Assembly: GCA_903953565.1 (NCBI GenBank)
Contig: CAJBKE010000033.1
Span: 115,210-179,209 of the forward strand
Reading direction: 5' to 3'
DNA: 64,000 nucleotides
From: an uncultured Verrucomicrobiota bacterium
Lineage (GTDB): Bacteria > Verrucomicrobiota > Verrucomicrobiia > Chthoniobacterales > JACTMZ01
Below the pieces are notes generated by a model. That model saw only the letters and a program-made list of their open reading frames with translations, did not search any database and was not told the DNA's origin. The position numbers and the translations under genes are program-made. Shown here one piece after another: positions 35,904-48,516 of this stretch (position 1 is its first letter; each line of letters begins with the position of its first letter).

Positions 35904-37327
35904 AGTTTGCGGATGGAAATCAGGGTGATGTCGTCGTATTGCGCCGAGGTGCCGGCGAATTCGTGCAGCTCCGACGCGATATTATTCACCGTCGCCGCCG
36001 CGCCCTTGGGTGCGTTGACCTGAACGGCTTGGGTCAGCCGCGCCAGACCGAACTCCGACCCGTGGGTATCGAGGGCCTCGGTCGCACCGTCCGTGTAGAG
36101 AAGGATGCCGTCTCCCGGCTCGAGCGTGACGGTTTGCTCGTCCGTGACCCTATCGAAGACATCACCGCTGTCAATTCCCACGGCCATACCCGGCGTGCGC
36201 AGCGGGATGATTTCGCGCCCCGCGGCCCGGTAGAGCAGTGGCGGATCGTGTCCCGCCCGCGCCATGGTCACATCGCTCGTGCGCGTGTCGACTACGAGGT
36301 AAAGCATGCTGACAAACATGTCCTGCTTGATGTCGGGATACATGCGGCGGTTGACCGCGCGCAGCACTTCGGCCGGGGAAGTGGAAGCCTGCGCCGCACT
36401 GCGGAGTAGGCTGCGGCACATGCCGGTGATGAGGGCGGCGGGAATCCCTTTGCCCGAGACGTCGGCGATGACAATGCCCCAGCGATGTTCGTCGAGTTGC
36501 AGGTAATCGAAATAGTCTCCGCTGACCTGGCGGGCGGGGATATTCAAGCCGCTCACTTCGTAGCCTGCGATCCGCGGTGATTCGGCCGGGAGGAGGATGC
36601 TCTGGATATCACGGGCCGTCTGCAAATCGCTGTCGAGCCGCCGCTTCTCGCCGGCTTCGAGGTAGACGGCTTCGCTGTATAGCGCGAAGGCTGATTGCTC
36701 GGCAATCGCTTTGAAAACGGCGAGGTCTTCGGGGCCGAACGTCGAGCCCATCGGTCCGTTGACCACGGCAAGAACACCGAGGACTTTGCCGCGGTAGGCC
36801 AGGCACCCCACGAGGGCGGAAGTGGCGCGCTGTCCGTCTCCGGCCAATCCGGAGAGTTCCGGATCGGAGAAGTTGAAAATGCGCGCGCCGCCTTCTTTCC
36901 AAATGAGCGCCAGGGCCCCGTCGCCCGGATGCACGGGATGCAAACGGAGGTAGCTTTCCAGCGCCACGGGATTCGAGGCGGCTTGCTCGCGGATGTGCGG
37001 CGGGACCTTGACCAGCGGCGCGCAGGTGCGGCTGATGAAAGTCGGCGAGAGGAATTTATCCGAACGGTCGACAAGGTAGAGTGCGCCCCCGTGGCCGTTG
37101 AGGATTCGCGCCGCTCCCTCCACGATCAAACGATGCAGCTCCCGGCGCCCGGTGCCGCCGCCGAACGATTCGCCGAGACCGTGCAGGAAATCGAAGACCT
37201 GCTTTTCCTCGGTCTGCAAGGCGCGCCATTCGCGGCCGACAAATTGCAAAGCACGCTGCTGCCGCATCACACGCCAACCGAGGTAGGCCGACAGAGCGAC
37301 GAAAAGGATAAGCAGTGCGGTCACCAT
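35900..37327 (-). CDS. PP2C-type SpoIIE-domain phosphatase with GAF domain (RsbU-like)
   Basis: DLQTARDIQSILLPAESPRIAGYEVSGLNIPARQVSGDYFDYLQLDEHRWGIVIADVSGKGIPAALITGM. Confidence 0.9.
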   Translation of the reverse strand: MVTALLILFVALSAYLGWRVMRQQRALQFVGREWRALQTEEKQVFDFLHGLGESFGGGTGRRELHRLIVEGAARILNGHGGALYLVDRSDKFLSPTFISRTCAPLVKVPPHIREQAASNPVALESYLRLHPVHPGDGALALIWKEGGARIFNFSDPELSGLAGDGQRATSALVGCLAYRGKVLGVLAVVNGPMGSTFGPEDLAVFKAIAEQSAFALYSEAVYLEAGEKRRLDSDLQTARDIQSILLPAESPRIAGYEVSGLNIPARQVSGDYFDYLQLDEHRWGIVIADVSGKGIPAALITGMCRSLLRSAAQASTSPAEVLRAVNRRMYPDIKQDMFVSMLYLVVDTRTSDVTMARAGHDPPLLYRAAGREIIPLRTPGMAVGIDSGDVFDRVTDEQTVTLEPGDGILLYTDGATEALDTHGSEFGLARLTQAVQVNAPKGAAATVNNIASELHEFAGTSAQYDDITLISIRKL

Positions 37328-37396
37328 GGGGCCTCCTTGCGGGATATGGAGAGGTTAGGACCCCCGGTGCCGCGGCATCAAGGCGGGGTTGCCGTG

Positions 37397-37879
37397 CTAA
37401 GCGTCTTTGTGCTGGAGGAATTCGAGCACGTCTTTGAAGCGGACCGCGTTTTCCGGGCTGGCCGCCACGAGATTCTCGTGCGCTTCGACGATCGTCTCGC
37501 GCTGCGCGGGGCGGGGGTCGCCGGGTTCCGCGCTTTTCATCGTGGCGGGCTCGGGTGCGGAAGTTGCGTCCTCCACGGCGAAAATGCGGTCCAGACCGAG
37601 ATTGCTCAGGACGCCGCGGTTGCGGGCATTGGCGTGCACGACGGTTAGTTTGCCGTCCGGACGCAGCCCGAGTGCGACGCCGGTGAGGGTGCCGAGGAAG
37701 GTTGAATCCATCAATTCGCAGGTGGCGAGATCCACCACGAAGGCGCGATGGCCGCGGCGCGTCATTTCCGCGGCGAATTCCTTCAAGCCGGCGCTGTTCT
37801 GGAACGTCCCGCGTCCGTCGACCCGCACCCAGACGACGTTCCCGGCCAAGCCGACTTGCACTGAAGAAATGGCACTCAC
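37397..37879 (-). CDS. STAS-domain anti-sigma-factor antagonist
   Basis: FVVDLATCELMDSTFLGTLTGVALGLRPDGKLTVVHANARNRGVLSNLGLDRIFAV. Confidence 0.85.
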   Translation of the reverse strand: MSAISSVQVGLAGNVVWVRVDGRGTFQNSAGLKEFAAEMTRRGHRAFVVDLATCELMDSTFLGTLTGVALGLRPDGKLTVVHANARNRGVLSNLGLDRIFAVEDATSAPEPATMKSAEPGDPRPAQRETIVEAHENLVAASPENAVRFKDVLEFLQHKDA

Positions 37880-37939
37880 AAAAGCTGGTTCAATGGGCGG
37901 TCGATCGGGACAGCAGGCAAACGTCGTGGCAACAGCCGG

Positions 37940-38449
37940 TCATTTCCACAGGTAGGATTGCGTGAAGGCCACGATGCGGTTGTTTTCGATGAGCAGGCAA
38001 CGCCAAGCAGTGACCGGCCCGTCCCACAAGAAGTTGTCGCCGATCACGGCGAACGATGTTTTCACCGTGCCGCGCGCCTGACGGTAGGCAATTTCCTGGG
38101 CGCGGACGTCATTGCCCAGTTTGGCCTGCCGGTATTCGAAGCGCACGGTGAGGTCGGCGCTTCGGCGGGCACGCCAGAAGACGTCAAAGTAGGTGCCTTG
38201 GCGCTGCTGGCGCTCGTCGGCAGAGAGCGCGCCGAAGTTTGCCCGTGAGCGCTCGAAGTTGATCACCTCATTTTGCGTCGGCTGGAAAGTCTCCGGCTGG
38301 TTGAGGAAGCGCTTCACCTTGCGGAACTCGAAATCGTTGTCGAGGGCGAGGGGCAGAACCGGGGCGCTCACCAGTTCGACCGGTTTGGGCGGCGCGGTGC
38401 AGGAAGCAATGAGCAGGGCCGCGACAATCAGTCCGGATCGCAGGTGCAT
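37940..38449 (-). CDS. Hypothetical lipoprotein
   Basis: MHLRSGLIVAALLIASCTAPPKP lipobox. Confidence 0.6.
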   Translation of the reverse strand: MHLRSGLIVAALLIASCTAPPKPVELVSAPVLPLALDNDFEFRKVKRFLNQPETFQPTQNEVINFERSRANFGALSADERQQRQGTYFDVFWRARRSADLTVRFEYRQAKLGNDVRAQEIAYRQARGTVKTSFAVIGDNFLWDGPVTAWRCLLIENNRIVAFTQSYLWK

Positions 38450-38545
38450 GCGCGCATGAAAGAAGGTTTGGCCCCCGATGTCAAACGGGCCCCGAAAGTG
38501 AATTGTCTTGCATCAGTCGCACGGCCCTCGGAATGCTCGCGCGGC

Positions 38546-39154
38546 ATGTCCACCACCGCAGGTTCCACCCACCCCGGAGAGAAGCAATCGGCGCATTTCC
38601 GCGGCTCGCTCGCCGCGGCGCGCGAAACATTCGCCGCACTCGACGCCCTCGAGGTTCCTTTGCTGCGCGCCGCCGATGCGGTGGTTGCCGCACTCACCTC
38701 GGGCGGTAAACTCATGCTCTGCGGCAATGGCGGCAGCGCATCCGATGCCGCGCACATCGCAGCCGAATTCGTCTGCCGCTTCGTCGGCGACCGCCGTCCT
38801 TATCCGGCCATGGCCCTCGGGGTGGATGGTGGTTTGCTCACGGCCATCGGCAACGACTATGACTTCGTCGACGCTTTCTCCCGGCAAGTGCACGGCTTCG
38901 GGCAAAAAGGCGACGTGCTCATCGGTATCTCGAGCTCGGGCAAATCTCGGAATATCCTTGCCGCCATCGAGGAGGCGCGCCGGCGCGGTATGGTCACGAT
39001 CGCCCTGCTCGGACGCGACGGCGGATTCACTAAGGGCGCGGCCGACATCGAACTGATTGTCACCGGACCCGATACCGCCCGCATCCAGGAAGCGCAGAAA
39101 TTCCTTCTCCACGTCCTCTGTGAATTGGCCGAGGAAAGGTTGCCGCGCGAATGA
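38546..39154 (+). CDS. gmhA: SIS-domain phosphoheptose isomerase
   Basis: GGKLMLCGNGGSASDAAHIAAEFVCRF; DVLIGISSSGKSRNILAAIEEA. Confidence 0.88.
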   Translation: MSTTAGSTHPGEKQSAHFRGSLAAARETFAALDALEVPLLRAADAVVAALTSGGKLMLCGNGGSASDAAHIAAEFVCRFVGDRRPYPAMALGVDGGLLTAIGNDYDFVDAFSRQVHGFGQKGDVLIGISSSGKSRNILAAIEEARRRGMVTIALLGRDGGFTKGAADIELIVTGPDTARIQEAQKFLLHVLCELAEERLPRE

Positions 39155-40197
39155 GCACGCCTTGGGCGTCCGCGGCCGTCTTTGTCTTCGGTCTTGTCTG
39201 CGGTTCGTTTCTCAATGCCGTCATCCACCGTCTGCCGCGTGGCATCGGGCTCGGACATCCCAAGCGGTCATTCTGTCCGCAATGCGGGCGCTCGTTGCCT
39301 TGGTACGAGAACATCCCCGTCCTGAGCTGGCTCTGGCTGCGCGGAAAATGTGCGGGCTGCAGTGCGCGTATCCCGTGGCGCTACCCGCTCGTCGAGACCC
39401 TCACCGCGCTGCTTTTCTTTTGGCTGTGGTCGGCGTTCCCTCCGGCCATCGCCGCAGCTTACATGGTTTTTGTCGCCATTCTCATCGCGGGAACTTTCAT
39501 CGATCTCGAGCATATGATCCTTCCGGACAGCCTCACGCTGGGCGGTGCTGCAGCCGGGCTAGCCTTGAGTATGCTCGTGCCGGGATTGCAAGCCGGTGAC
39601 GACTGGGAGGAATGTTTGCGCTCGGGCCTGTTCGGTGCCGGTCTCGGTTTTGTCGTACTCTTCGCGGTGGTTGAACTCGGCAAGCTCGCCTTTGGCCGCA
39701 AACGTTTCGAGTTGCAACCGGAAGAGGAATTCCAAGTGCTCGAGGCGCAAGGCGAGCCGCGGTTGCGGATCGGGAGCGAAGAGTGGGATCTGAGCGAGTT
39801 CTTCTACCGCCCGTCCGATGCCATCGAGTTGCATGCCTCAGGCGGCCAATTGTGGCGGCTCGATGCGCGCGGGGTGAGTTGCGACGGTCTCACGCGCAGC
39901 TACGCCGAAGCGGCTGGTGCCGGCGGTAAAGCACACGCCGTTGTTGTCCCGCGCGAAGCAATGGGCTTCGGCGATGTCAAATTCATGCTGACCCTCGGCG
40001 CGTTCCTCGGCTGGCCCGGGGCGCTTTTCAGCATTGCGGCAGGCTCGGTTATCGGGGCGGTCGCGGGCGTCTTGCTTCTCGCTTTTCGTCGGCTCGACGA
40101 GGCGGGACGGATTCCTTTCGGTCCTTACCTCGCGGCAGGTGCCCTGCTCTGGGTGGCGGCCGGTCCGGCGGTTTTGGGTTGGCTCTGGCGCCACTAG
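39151..40197 (+). CDS. Type 4 prepilin peptidase (A24)
   Basis: VCGSFLNAVIHRLPRG; CPQCGRSLPWYENIPVLSWLWLRGKCAGC; FGDVKFMLTLGAFLGWPGAL. Confidence 0.92.
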   Translation: MSTPWASAAVFVFGLVCGSFLNAVIHRLPRGIGLGHPKRSFCPQCGRSLPWYENIPVLSWLWLRGKCAGCSARIPWRYPLVETLTALLFFWLWSAFPPAIAAAYMVFVAILIAGTFIDLEHMILPDSLTLGGAAAGLALSMLVPGLQAGDDWEECLRSGLFGAGLGFVVLFAVVELGKLAFGRKRFELQPEEEFQVLEAQGEPRLRIGSEEWDLSEFFYRPSDAIELHASGGQLWRLDARGVSCDGLTRSYAEAAGAGGKAHAVVVPREAMGFGDVKFMLTLGAFLGWPGALFSIAAGSVIGAVAGVLLLAFRRLDEAGRIPFGPYLAAGALLWVAAGPAVLGWLWRH

Positions 40198-40212
40198 CGC
40201 CCGAACGGATGA

Positions 40213-41142
40213 TCAGCGCCGCCAGCGGTTGATCTGCAGGAAGGTCTGCACGGCGAGAAAGAGAATGACGAAGATGACCACCGACAGCGCCGCCGACCAG
40301 CCGAAGCGGTAGTAAGTGAAGGCGTTCTTATACACGTAGGAGGCTAGAATGTGGGTGGAGTCGCCCGGTTCGCCGCCGTTCGAGAAGAGCCAGATGACAT
40401 TCAGGTTGTTGAAATTCCAAATGATGCCGAGCGTGGTGGCCGGCAACATGACGGGCCGGAGCAGCGGCGCGGTCAGTCGGATGAATTGCGTCCAGGACGA
40501 CGCACCATCCAGTTTGGCCGATTCGTAGATGTTTTGCGGGATGGTGCGCAGGCCGACCAAAGCCACGACCATCATGAAAGGGAAGCCCATCCAGACATTG
40601 ACAAAAGTCGCCGCGGCGAAGGCTTCGAAGGGGGAGTTCAGCCACTCGATCGGCGCCCAACCGAAGGTGCGGCCGAGGAAGGCGTTCACCGTGCCGTCCT
40701 GGCCGTGAAACATGCCGCGCCACGTCAGCGCCGTTATATATTGAGGCATGGCCCAGGGCAGGAGCAGGAGGACGCGCCACGCCGATTGGCCGTGGATAAA
40801 ACTCTGATGCAGCACGATGGCGAGCGAAAGGCCAACTACCGCCTGCAAAAAGGTGCTCACCGCCGTCCACAGCATTGTCTTGCTGAAGATGATCCAGAAT
40901 TCCGGCTCGGCAAAGACGAGTGCGTATTGCCGGAAGCCGGTAATCTTCCAACCGCGGATGTGATAAATGTTGGCGTCGGATAGCGAGAGTATGACGTTGT
41001 AAATCAGCGGGTAGACCAACGCGAAAAGAAGAATGGTCAGCGCCGGTGCGAGGCAAAGACCGAGGAAGGCCCGGCGCCTTTCCCCCGGATCCCACCCGCT
41101 TATTTCGGTGAGGACTTCCGCTTCCTGTTTCGGATTGCTCAT
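40213..41142 (-). CDS. Carbohydrate ABC transporter permease (MalF-like)
   Basis: Multi-TM; ESAKLDGASSWTQFIRLTAPLLRPVMLPATTLGIIWNFNNLNVIWL (EAA-loop). Confidence 0.9.
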   Translation of the reverse strand: MSNPKQEAEVLTEISGWDPGERRRAFLGLCLAPALTILLFALVYPLIYNVILSLSDANIYHIRGWKITGFRQYALVFAEPEFWIIFSKTMLWTAVSTFLQAVVGLSLAIVLHQSFIHGQSAWRVLLLLPWAMPQYITALTWRGMFHGQDGTVNAFLGRTFGWAPIEWLNSPFEAFAAATFVNVWMGFPFMMVVALVGLRTIPQNIYESAKLDGASSWTQFIRLTAPLLRPVMLPATTLGIIWNFNNLNVIWLFSNGGEPGDSTHILASYVYKNAFTYYRFGWSAALSVVIFVILFLAVQTFLQINRWRR

Positions 41143-42371
41143 GGTTGGCTCTCGGCAATGCGCCGCTCCGCCTCACGTTGCATCAGGCGGGCCGCTTCGG
41201 CAGGCGGCAGGTCGTCGGTGAAGACCCGGCGGTAAGGTTCGCGGAAAGCGTCCCAGATGAAGCGGATGCGGTTGTCCACGGGCATCGGAATCGAATTTTT
41301 CGCCTGCTCGAAGGCCAACTGCAAGACGGGGTTGTCGCGGAAAGCTGGCGATTCGATTACCTTTCGCAGCGTCGGAGTGGTGAACAAACGCGAGGCCATG
41401 GCCAGTTGAATTTCCTCGCCGGCCAGATACGCGACGGCGCGCCGCACGAATTCGAATTTCCCCGCCGGGGTGTTGATGTTGAGAGCGTAGCCTTTGGCCG
41501 CGACAATCGGACGGCAGCGGAGTCCTGTTTCTTCGTTGACGGGAAGCAGGGCGAGCATGCTGCGCTCGGGAACGCCGTAATCGGCCCATGACCAAGGTCC
41601 GTTGATGATCATGGCCGCACGCCGCCGCAGGAACATCAGGTTTGCCGTGTTGTAATCTTCGTATCGCGGGATCAGGCCGTGCTTGTCGCGCAGGTCGAGG
41701 ACGAACTGCAGTGCGCGCCGCATCTCCGGCGTGTCGAGTGTCGGATTACCGTCTTGGTCGGCAATCCATCCTCCGAATCCGGTGAGAAAGGGGATGAAGA
41801 AATACGGCTCCGCGTAATTCCAGGTCAGTGCATAGCGTTCCGTCTGGCCATCGGACGTGAGTGTGACGGCGCGGCCGATCTCGATCAGCTCTCCCAGTGT
41901 TTCCGGCGGCTTGGCCACGGTCTGGCGTTCGTAGACCAGCATGAGTTGGTTTCCGATCTGGTCGGAAATGAGCCAGGGTTTTCCCTTCCAGCGGACGATG
42001 CCTTCGTCGGTGAACTGCGCGAGGAAGTCCGGCGCGACGACTTCGTCCCAGGCCCGGATGACGCGGGATTGGGCAAAGACGGCAACATTATCCGCCGGGC
42101 CGAAGACGAGATCGGGTCCTTGCCCGGCCACGGCCGCAATGATGAACGCATTGCGCATTTCCTCTCCCTCGCGGTAAAGCGCGACGAGTTCCTCGGCGGG
42201 GTGGCGGCGGTTGTAGTCCGCGACGACCTGCTCGAAAAACTCCCGCTCCGCTCCCGTCTTCTGGTGCCAGATGACGAGTTCATTGGGCCGCTCCCGCGGG
42301 GGGGTGCATGCGGCGGTCCAGAGCGCCAACCCGGCCGGTAACAATAATCGGAGGATGAAGACGCGGAACAT
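41139..42371 (-). CDS. Extracellular sugar-binding protein of ABC transporter
   Basis: Lipobox LALWTAACTPP; LVIWHQKTGAEREFFEQVVADYNRRHP; AMIINGPWSWADYG. Confidence 0.9.
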   Translation of the reverse strand: MFRVFILRLLLPAGLALWTAACTPPRERPNELVIWHQKTGAEREFFEQVVADYNRRHPAEELVALYREGEEMRNAFIIAAVAGQGPDLVFGPADNVAVFAQSRVIRAWDEVVAPDFLAQFTDEGIVRWKGKPWLISDQIGNQLMLVYERQTVAKPPETLGELIEIGRAVTLTSDGQTERYALTWNYAEPYFFIPFLTGFGGWIADQDGNPTLDTPEMRRALQFVLDLRDKHGLIPRYEDYNTANLMFLRRRAAMIINGPWSWADYGVPERSMLALLPVNEETGLRCRPIVAAKGYALNINTPAGKFEFVRRAVAYLAGEEIQLAMASRLFTTPTLRKVIESPAFRDNPVLQLAFEQAKNSIPMPVDNRIRFIWDAFREPYRRVFTDDLPPAEAARLMQREAERRIAESQP

Positions 42372-42479
42372 TCTCTTTACCGAATCTCACGGCGCACCCC
42401 GCCGCTGGCAAGCACCGAGCGCGCGCAATCCGCTTTCCCGTTGCCGCCAAGGATGCGAGGGAGCACAATCCGCCGCTTT

Positions 42480-43883
42480 ATGCCGGTCAATGATTTCAAT
42501 CTCGCGGTCAACCGCAAGGCGCTGGAACTGAACCTCGACGGCAAAGTTTACGGCACCTTTGCCGAAATCGGCGCGGGCCAGGAGGTGGCGCGTCGCTTTT
42601 TCTATGTCGGCGCCGCCGCCGGCACGGTGGCCAAGACCATGTCGGCTTATGACATGACGTTCAGCGATGCCATCTACGGGCCGGTGCAGCGCTACGTCAG
42701 TCGCGAACGCCTGAGCGGCATGCTCGAGCACGAATTCTCCCTCCTCCGCGAGCGTCTCGACGAGAAAATGGGCGCGGAGAAAACTTTTTTTGTTTTTGCC
42801 GACACTGTTTCCGCGCGCAGTTACCGAGGTCACAGTGAATCGCACGGTTGGATGGGGATCCGGTTCCAGACGGATCCGCGCGGTCCGGTCAGTGAAATCA
42901 TCATCCATGTCCGCATGCTCGATGCGGAAAATATCGCCCAGCAGGAAGCGCTCGGCATCATCGGCGTCAATCTGATCTACGGCGCATTCCGCCTGCATGC
43001 CGAGCCGGAAAAACTCATCGGCAGCCTGCTCGACGACCTCACGCCCAAACGCATCGAGGTCGACATGATCCGTTTCAGCGGTCCGGCTTTCGCCAAGGTG
43101 GACAACCGCCTCATGAGCCTGCAACTCGTCGCGCAGGGGCTGGGGCGTGCTGCCATGTTCCGCGCCGATGGAGAGGTTGTTCAACCGGCCGAGGAACTCT
43201 ACAAGCGCGCCGTCCTCATCGAGCGCGGCAGTTTCCGGCCCGTCACGCACGTGACCTACGAAATGCTTCGTTGCGCTTACGACGATTTCGCGCCCCGGGA
43301 GAAAGAGGCTCCGCGAGGTGTGCTCACCCTTGCCGAGATCACGATGGAAAACCTCCTGAGCACCGGCGATCTCGATCCCCAGGACTTTCTCGACCGCACC
43401 GATATCCTCGGTGCACTCGGCCAGACCGTGCTTGTTTCCAGCTTCGGGGAGTATTTCCGTCTGGTCGATTACATCGCGCGCCATACGACCGAGGCTATCG
43501 GCTTGGCGCTCGGCGTACCCTCCCTCGAGGAAATTTTCCGCGAGAAATATTACACCGACCTCGAGGGCGGGATTCTCGAGGGACTCGGACGTCTTTTCAA
43601 AAAGAACGTCCGCCTTTACGCCTATCCGCGTTTGGCCAGCGACGGGCAGATCATTACCGCCGACAATTTTCACGTCGAACCGCGCCTCCACCATCTTTAC
43701 GCCTACCTGCGCGAGAACGAATTTGTTGTCCCCGTCACCGACTACCGCGAGGAAATCCTCAGCATCAAGTCACCTGAGGTCCTCGCCATGATCCGTTCGG
43801 GTGACTCTGCTTGGGAGAAATGTGTGCCCCCCGAGGTTGCGCGAATCATCCGCGAACGCAAGTTGCTCGGCTGCGCAGGTTGA
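42480..43883 (+). CDS. Conserved hypothetical protein (often annotated as TonB-dependent receptor, though no TonB architecture is visible)
   Basis: NLDGKVYGTFAEIGAGQEVARRFFYVGAAAGTVAKTMSAYDMTFSDAIYG. Confidence 0.6.
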   Translation: MPVNDFNLAVNRKALELNLDGKVYGTFAEIGAGQEVARRFFYVGAAAGTVAKTMSAYDMTFSDAIYGPVQRYVSRERLSGMLEHEFSLLRERLDEKMGAEKTFFVFADTVSARSYRGHSESHGWMGIRFQTDPRGPVSEIIIHVRMLDAENIAQQEALGIIGVNLIYGAFRLHAEPEKLIGSLLDDLTPKRIEVDMIRFSGPAFAKVDNRLMSLQLVAQGLGRAAMFRADGEVVQPAEELYKRAVLIERGSFRPVTHVTYEMLRCAYDDFAPREKEAPRGVLTLAEITMENLLSTGDLDPQDFLDRTDILGALGQTVLVSSFGEYFRLVDYIARHTTEAIGLALGVPSLEEIFREKYYTDLEGGILEGLGRLFKKNVRLYAYPRLASDGQIITADNFHVEPRLHHLYAYLRENEFVVPVTDYREEILSIKSPEVLAMIRSGDSAWEKCVPPEVARIIRERKLLGCAG

Positions 43884-43896
43884 TCTATACACGACT

Positions 43897-45543
43897 ATGG
43901 AAACGATCGTCATCGGACACCGCAACCCCGACATGGATTCGATCTGCTCGGCTGTGGCCTACGCCGAGTTGAAACGTGCTTTGGGCGAAAAGGATGTGCG
44001 CGCGGCCCGCTGCGGTGCGCTCAACGAGAGGATCAGCTTTGTCCTGGAGAAGTTCGGCGTTGCCCAACCGGATTTCCTTCCGGACGTCACGCCGCAGGTC
44101 GGAGACGCGATGGTGCGCGACTTCATCAGTGTCGCCCCGGACCGGCCGGTCGCCGAAGCCTTGGATCTGCTGCGTCAACACCGCTTGCGCGCCTTGCCCG
44201 TGGTCGGCGCCGATCGGAAGTTCCATGGCGTCCTCAGCGAGAACAAGCTCCTCGGCTTGTTTCTTCCCCACCGCGACGCTGCGCAGCATGCCCGCGAGGT
44301 TCGGGTGTCTCCCGCCAATGTGGCCGCAGTGCTCGGCGGGACGAACCTGACGGGTGAGTTATCCGCGGAAGAAGAGACCTTCACTCTCATGGTCGCGGCC
44401 ATGGATAGCGCCACGTTTGTCGGCCGTCTGGCCCGCAGTCGGCCTGCGCGGACGATCCTGTTTGTCGGTGACCGCGAAGATGTGCAACACGCCGCGATTG
44501 CCGCCGGGGTGAAAAATATCGTGGCAACCGGCGGCGCGGCTGTTGCGGACGACGTCATTGCCGCGGCGCGGGCCGCGGGCACCACAGTCATCGCGTCTGT
44601 CTGGGACACGGCCACCTCGGTGTTTCTTTCCCGCGGCGCCGTGGTGGCCCGCCATGTGCTCGAGGCGTGCAAGGTCTCTTTCGATGCGGACCGCCCGCTT
44701 GCTGCGGCCCGCCGCTCGGCCGTCCTGTCGAATCAGTTTATCTTCCCCGTGCTTGATCCCGACGGACGGTTGGACGGTATTTTGTCCAAGAGCGACTTTC
44801 TCAAGCCTGTTGCGCGGCGGCTGATCCTTGTCGATCACAACGAAATTTCGCAGGCCGTGCCAGGCGCGGACGATTTGCCCATTTTGGAAATCCTCGACCA
44901 CCATCGCTTGGGCAATACGCCGACCGAGACGCCGATCCTTTTCATCAACCAACCGGTGGGCTCGACCTGCACGATCGTGGCCGACCTCTATGCGCGCCAT
45001 GGGCGCCAGCCTTCGCGCCAGATCGCGGGCTTGTTGTTGGCTGGCATCATCTCCGACACGCTCAACGGAACGTCACCAACCGCCACCGCCACGGACCGGG
45101 CTTTCCTCGAGGAACTTTCCGCGGCCGCGGGAATTTCGGCCGACGACCTCGCCGCCGAGATTTTTGCCGTCGGCTCGCCGCTGCGCAGTCTTTCTCCGGG
45201 CGAAGTCATCATGGCCGATGCCAAAGTCTACGAGGAGAGGGGATTAAAATTCAGTGTCTCGCAAATCGAGGAAGTCACCTTCTCCGGATTCGACGCGCAC
45301 CAAGAGAACCTGCGCGTGGCCTTGCGCGAGCGGGTTCGGCGGGAAGGACTCTTTTTCGCCGCTTTGCTTTTGACCGACATCAAAACACAGGACTCCTATC
45401 TGCTGGCTGAAGGCAACGCCGAGTTCCTCCGCGCCATCAACTATCCGGAGCAATCCGAGCATGTCTGGCTGCTCGAGGGCGTCGTCTCACGCAAGAAACA
45501 GTTGCTGCCTTATTTGACTGAGTGCCTGGCTGCCGTGCGGTGA
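43897..45543 (+). CDS. ppaC: Manganese-dependent inorganic pyrophosphatase with CBS/DRTGG region
   Basis: METIVIGHRNPDMDSICSAVAYAELK; CBS-like RQHRLRALPVVGADRKFHGVLSENKLLG; LVDHNEISQAVPG...ILDHHRLGN; LLLAGIISDTLNGTSPTATATDR. Confidence 0.92.
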   Translation: METIVIGHRNPDMDSICSAVAYAELKRALGEKDVRAARCGALNERISFVLEKFGVAQPDFLPDVTPQVGDAMVRDFISVAPDRPVAEALDLLRQHRLRALPVVGADRKFHGVLSENKLLGLFLPHRDAAQHAREVRVSPANVAAVLGGTNLTGELSAEEETFTLMVAAMDSATFVGRLARSRPARTILFVGDREDVQHAAIAAGVKNIVATGGAAVADDVIAAARAAGTTVIASVWDTATSVFLSRGAVVARHVLEACKVSFDADRPLAAARRSAVLSNQFIFPVLDPDGRLDGILSKSDFLKPVARRLILVDHNEISQAVPGADDLPILEILDHHRLGNTPTETPILFINQPVGSTCTIVADLYARHGRQPSRQIAGLLLAGIISDTLNGTSPTATATDRAFLEELSAAAGISADDLAAEIFAVGSPLRSLSPGEVIMADAKVYEERGLKFSVSQIEEVTFSGFDAHQENLRVALRERVRREGLFFAALLLTDIKTQDSYLLAEGNAEFLRAINYPEQSEHVWLLEGVVSRKKQLLPYLTECLAAVR

Positions 45544-45616
45544 GGTGCGTTCTCGGTGCTGGAACGACAAGCGACCACAGCATTTCGTAAACCTTTCTAG
45601 CGGCGCCTGACCGGGT

Positions 45617-45824
45617 AGGTAAGGGGATTATCTAGCTGCGCTCGATCTGTGCTTCGCGCTCGAACTGCGTTCTTCATCCCCTGAGGGGTTTCAAGGCTGC
45701 CTGCGGCAGACTGGAGGTAAGGGGATTGGCTTCGCTGCGCTCAGCCTGTCTCCGGCTCGAACTGCGTTCTCATCCCCTCATGGAGCTTCATGCTGCCTTC
45801 GGCAGACGTGGAGGTAAGGGGATT
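45617..45824. repeat. Two ~97-98 bp tandem units each carrying the 3' end of the adjacent tRNA-Ala
   Basis: aggtaaggggatt at 45617, 45715 and 45812 (the last within tRNA-Ala); intervening ctcgaactgcgttct, atcccct and gctgcctKcggcaga shared. Confidence 0.85.
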
Positions 45825-45881
45825 CGAACCCCTGGCCTTCTCATTGCGAACGAGACGCTCTACCAACTGAGCTATACCCCC
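45809..45881 (-). tRNA. tRNA-Ala (anticodon CGC)
   Basis: GGGGGTATAGCTCAGTTGGTAGAGCGTCTCGTTCGCAATGAGAAGGCCAGGGGTTCGAATCCCCTTACCTCCA; G3:U70 alanine identity pair. Confidence 0.95.
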
Positions 45882-45931
45882 TTGCGAGGAGTAGGAATTA
45901 TGCACCGGCGGTTGGCCGGGGCAAGTCTGGT

Positions 45932-48491
<2,560 letters not shown>

Positions 48492-48516
48492 GGTGTGTGT
48501 TTCTTTTGTTGGTGGT

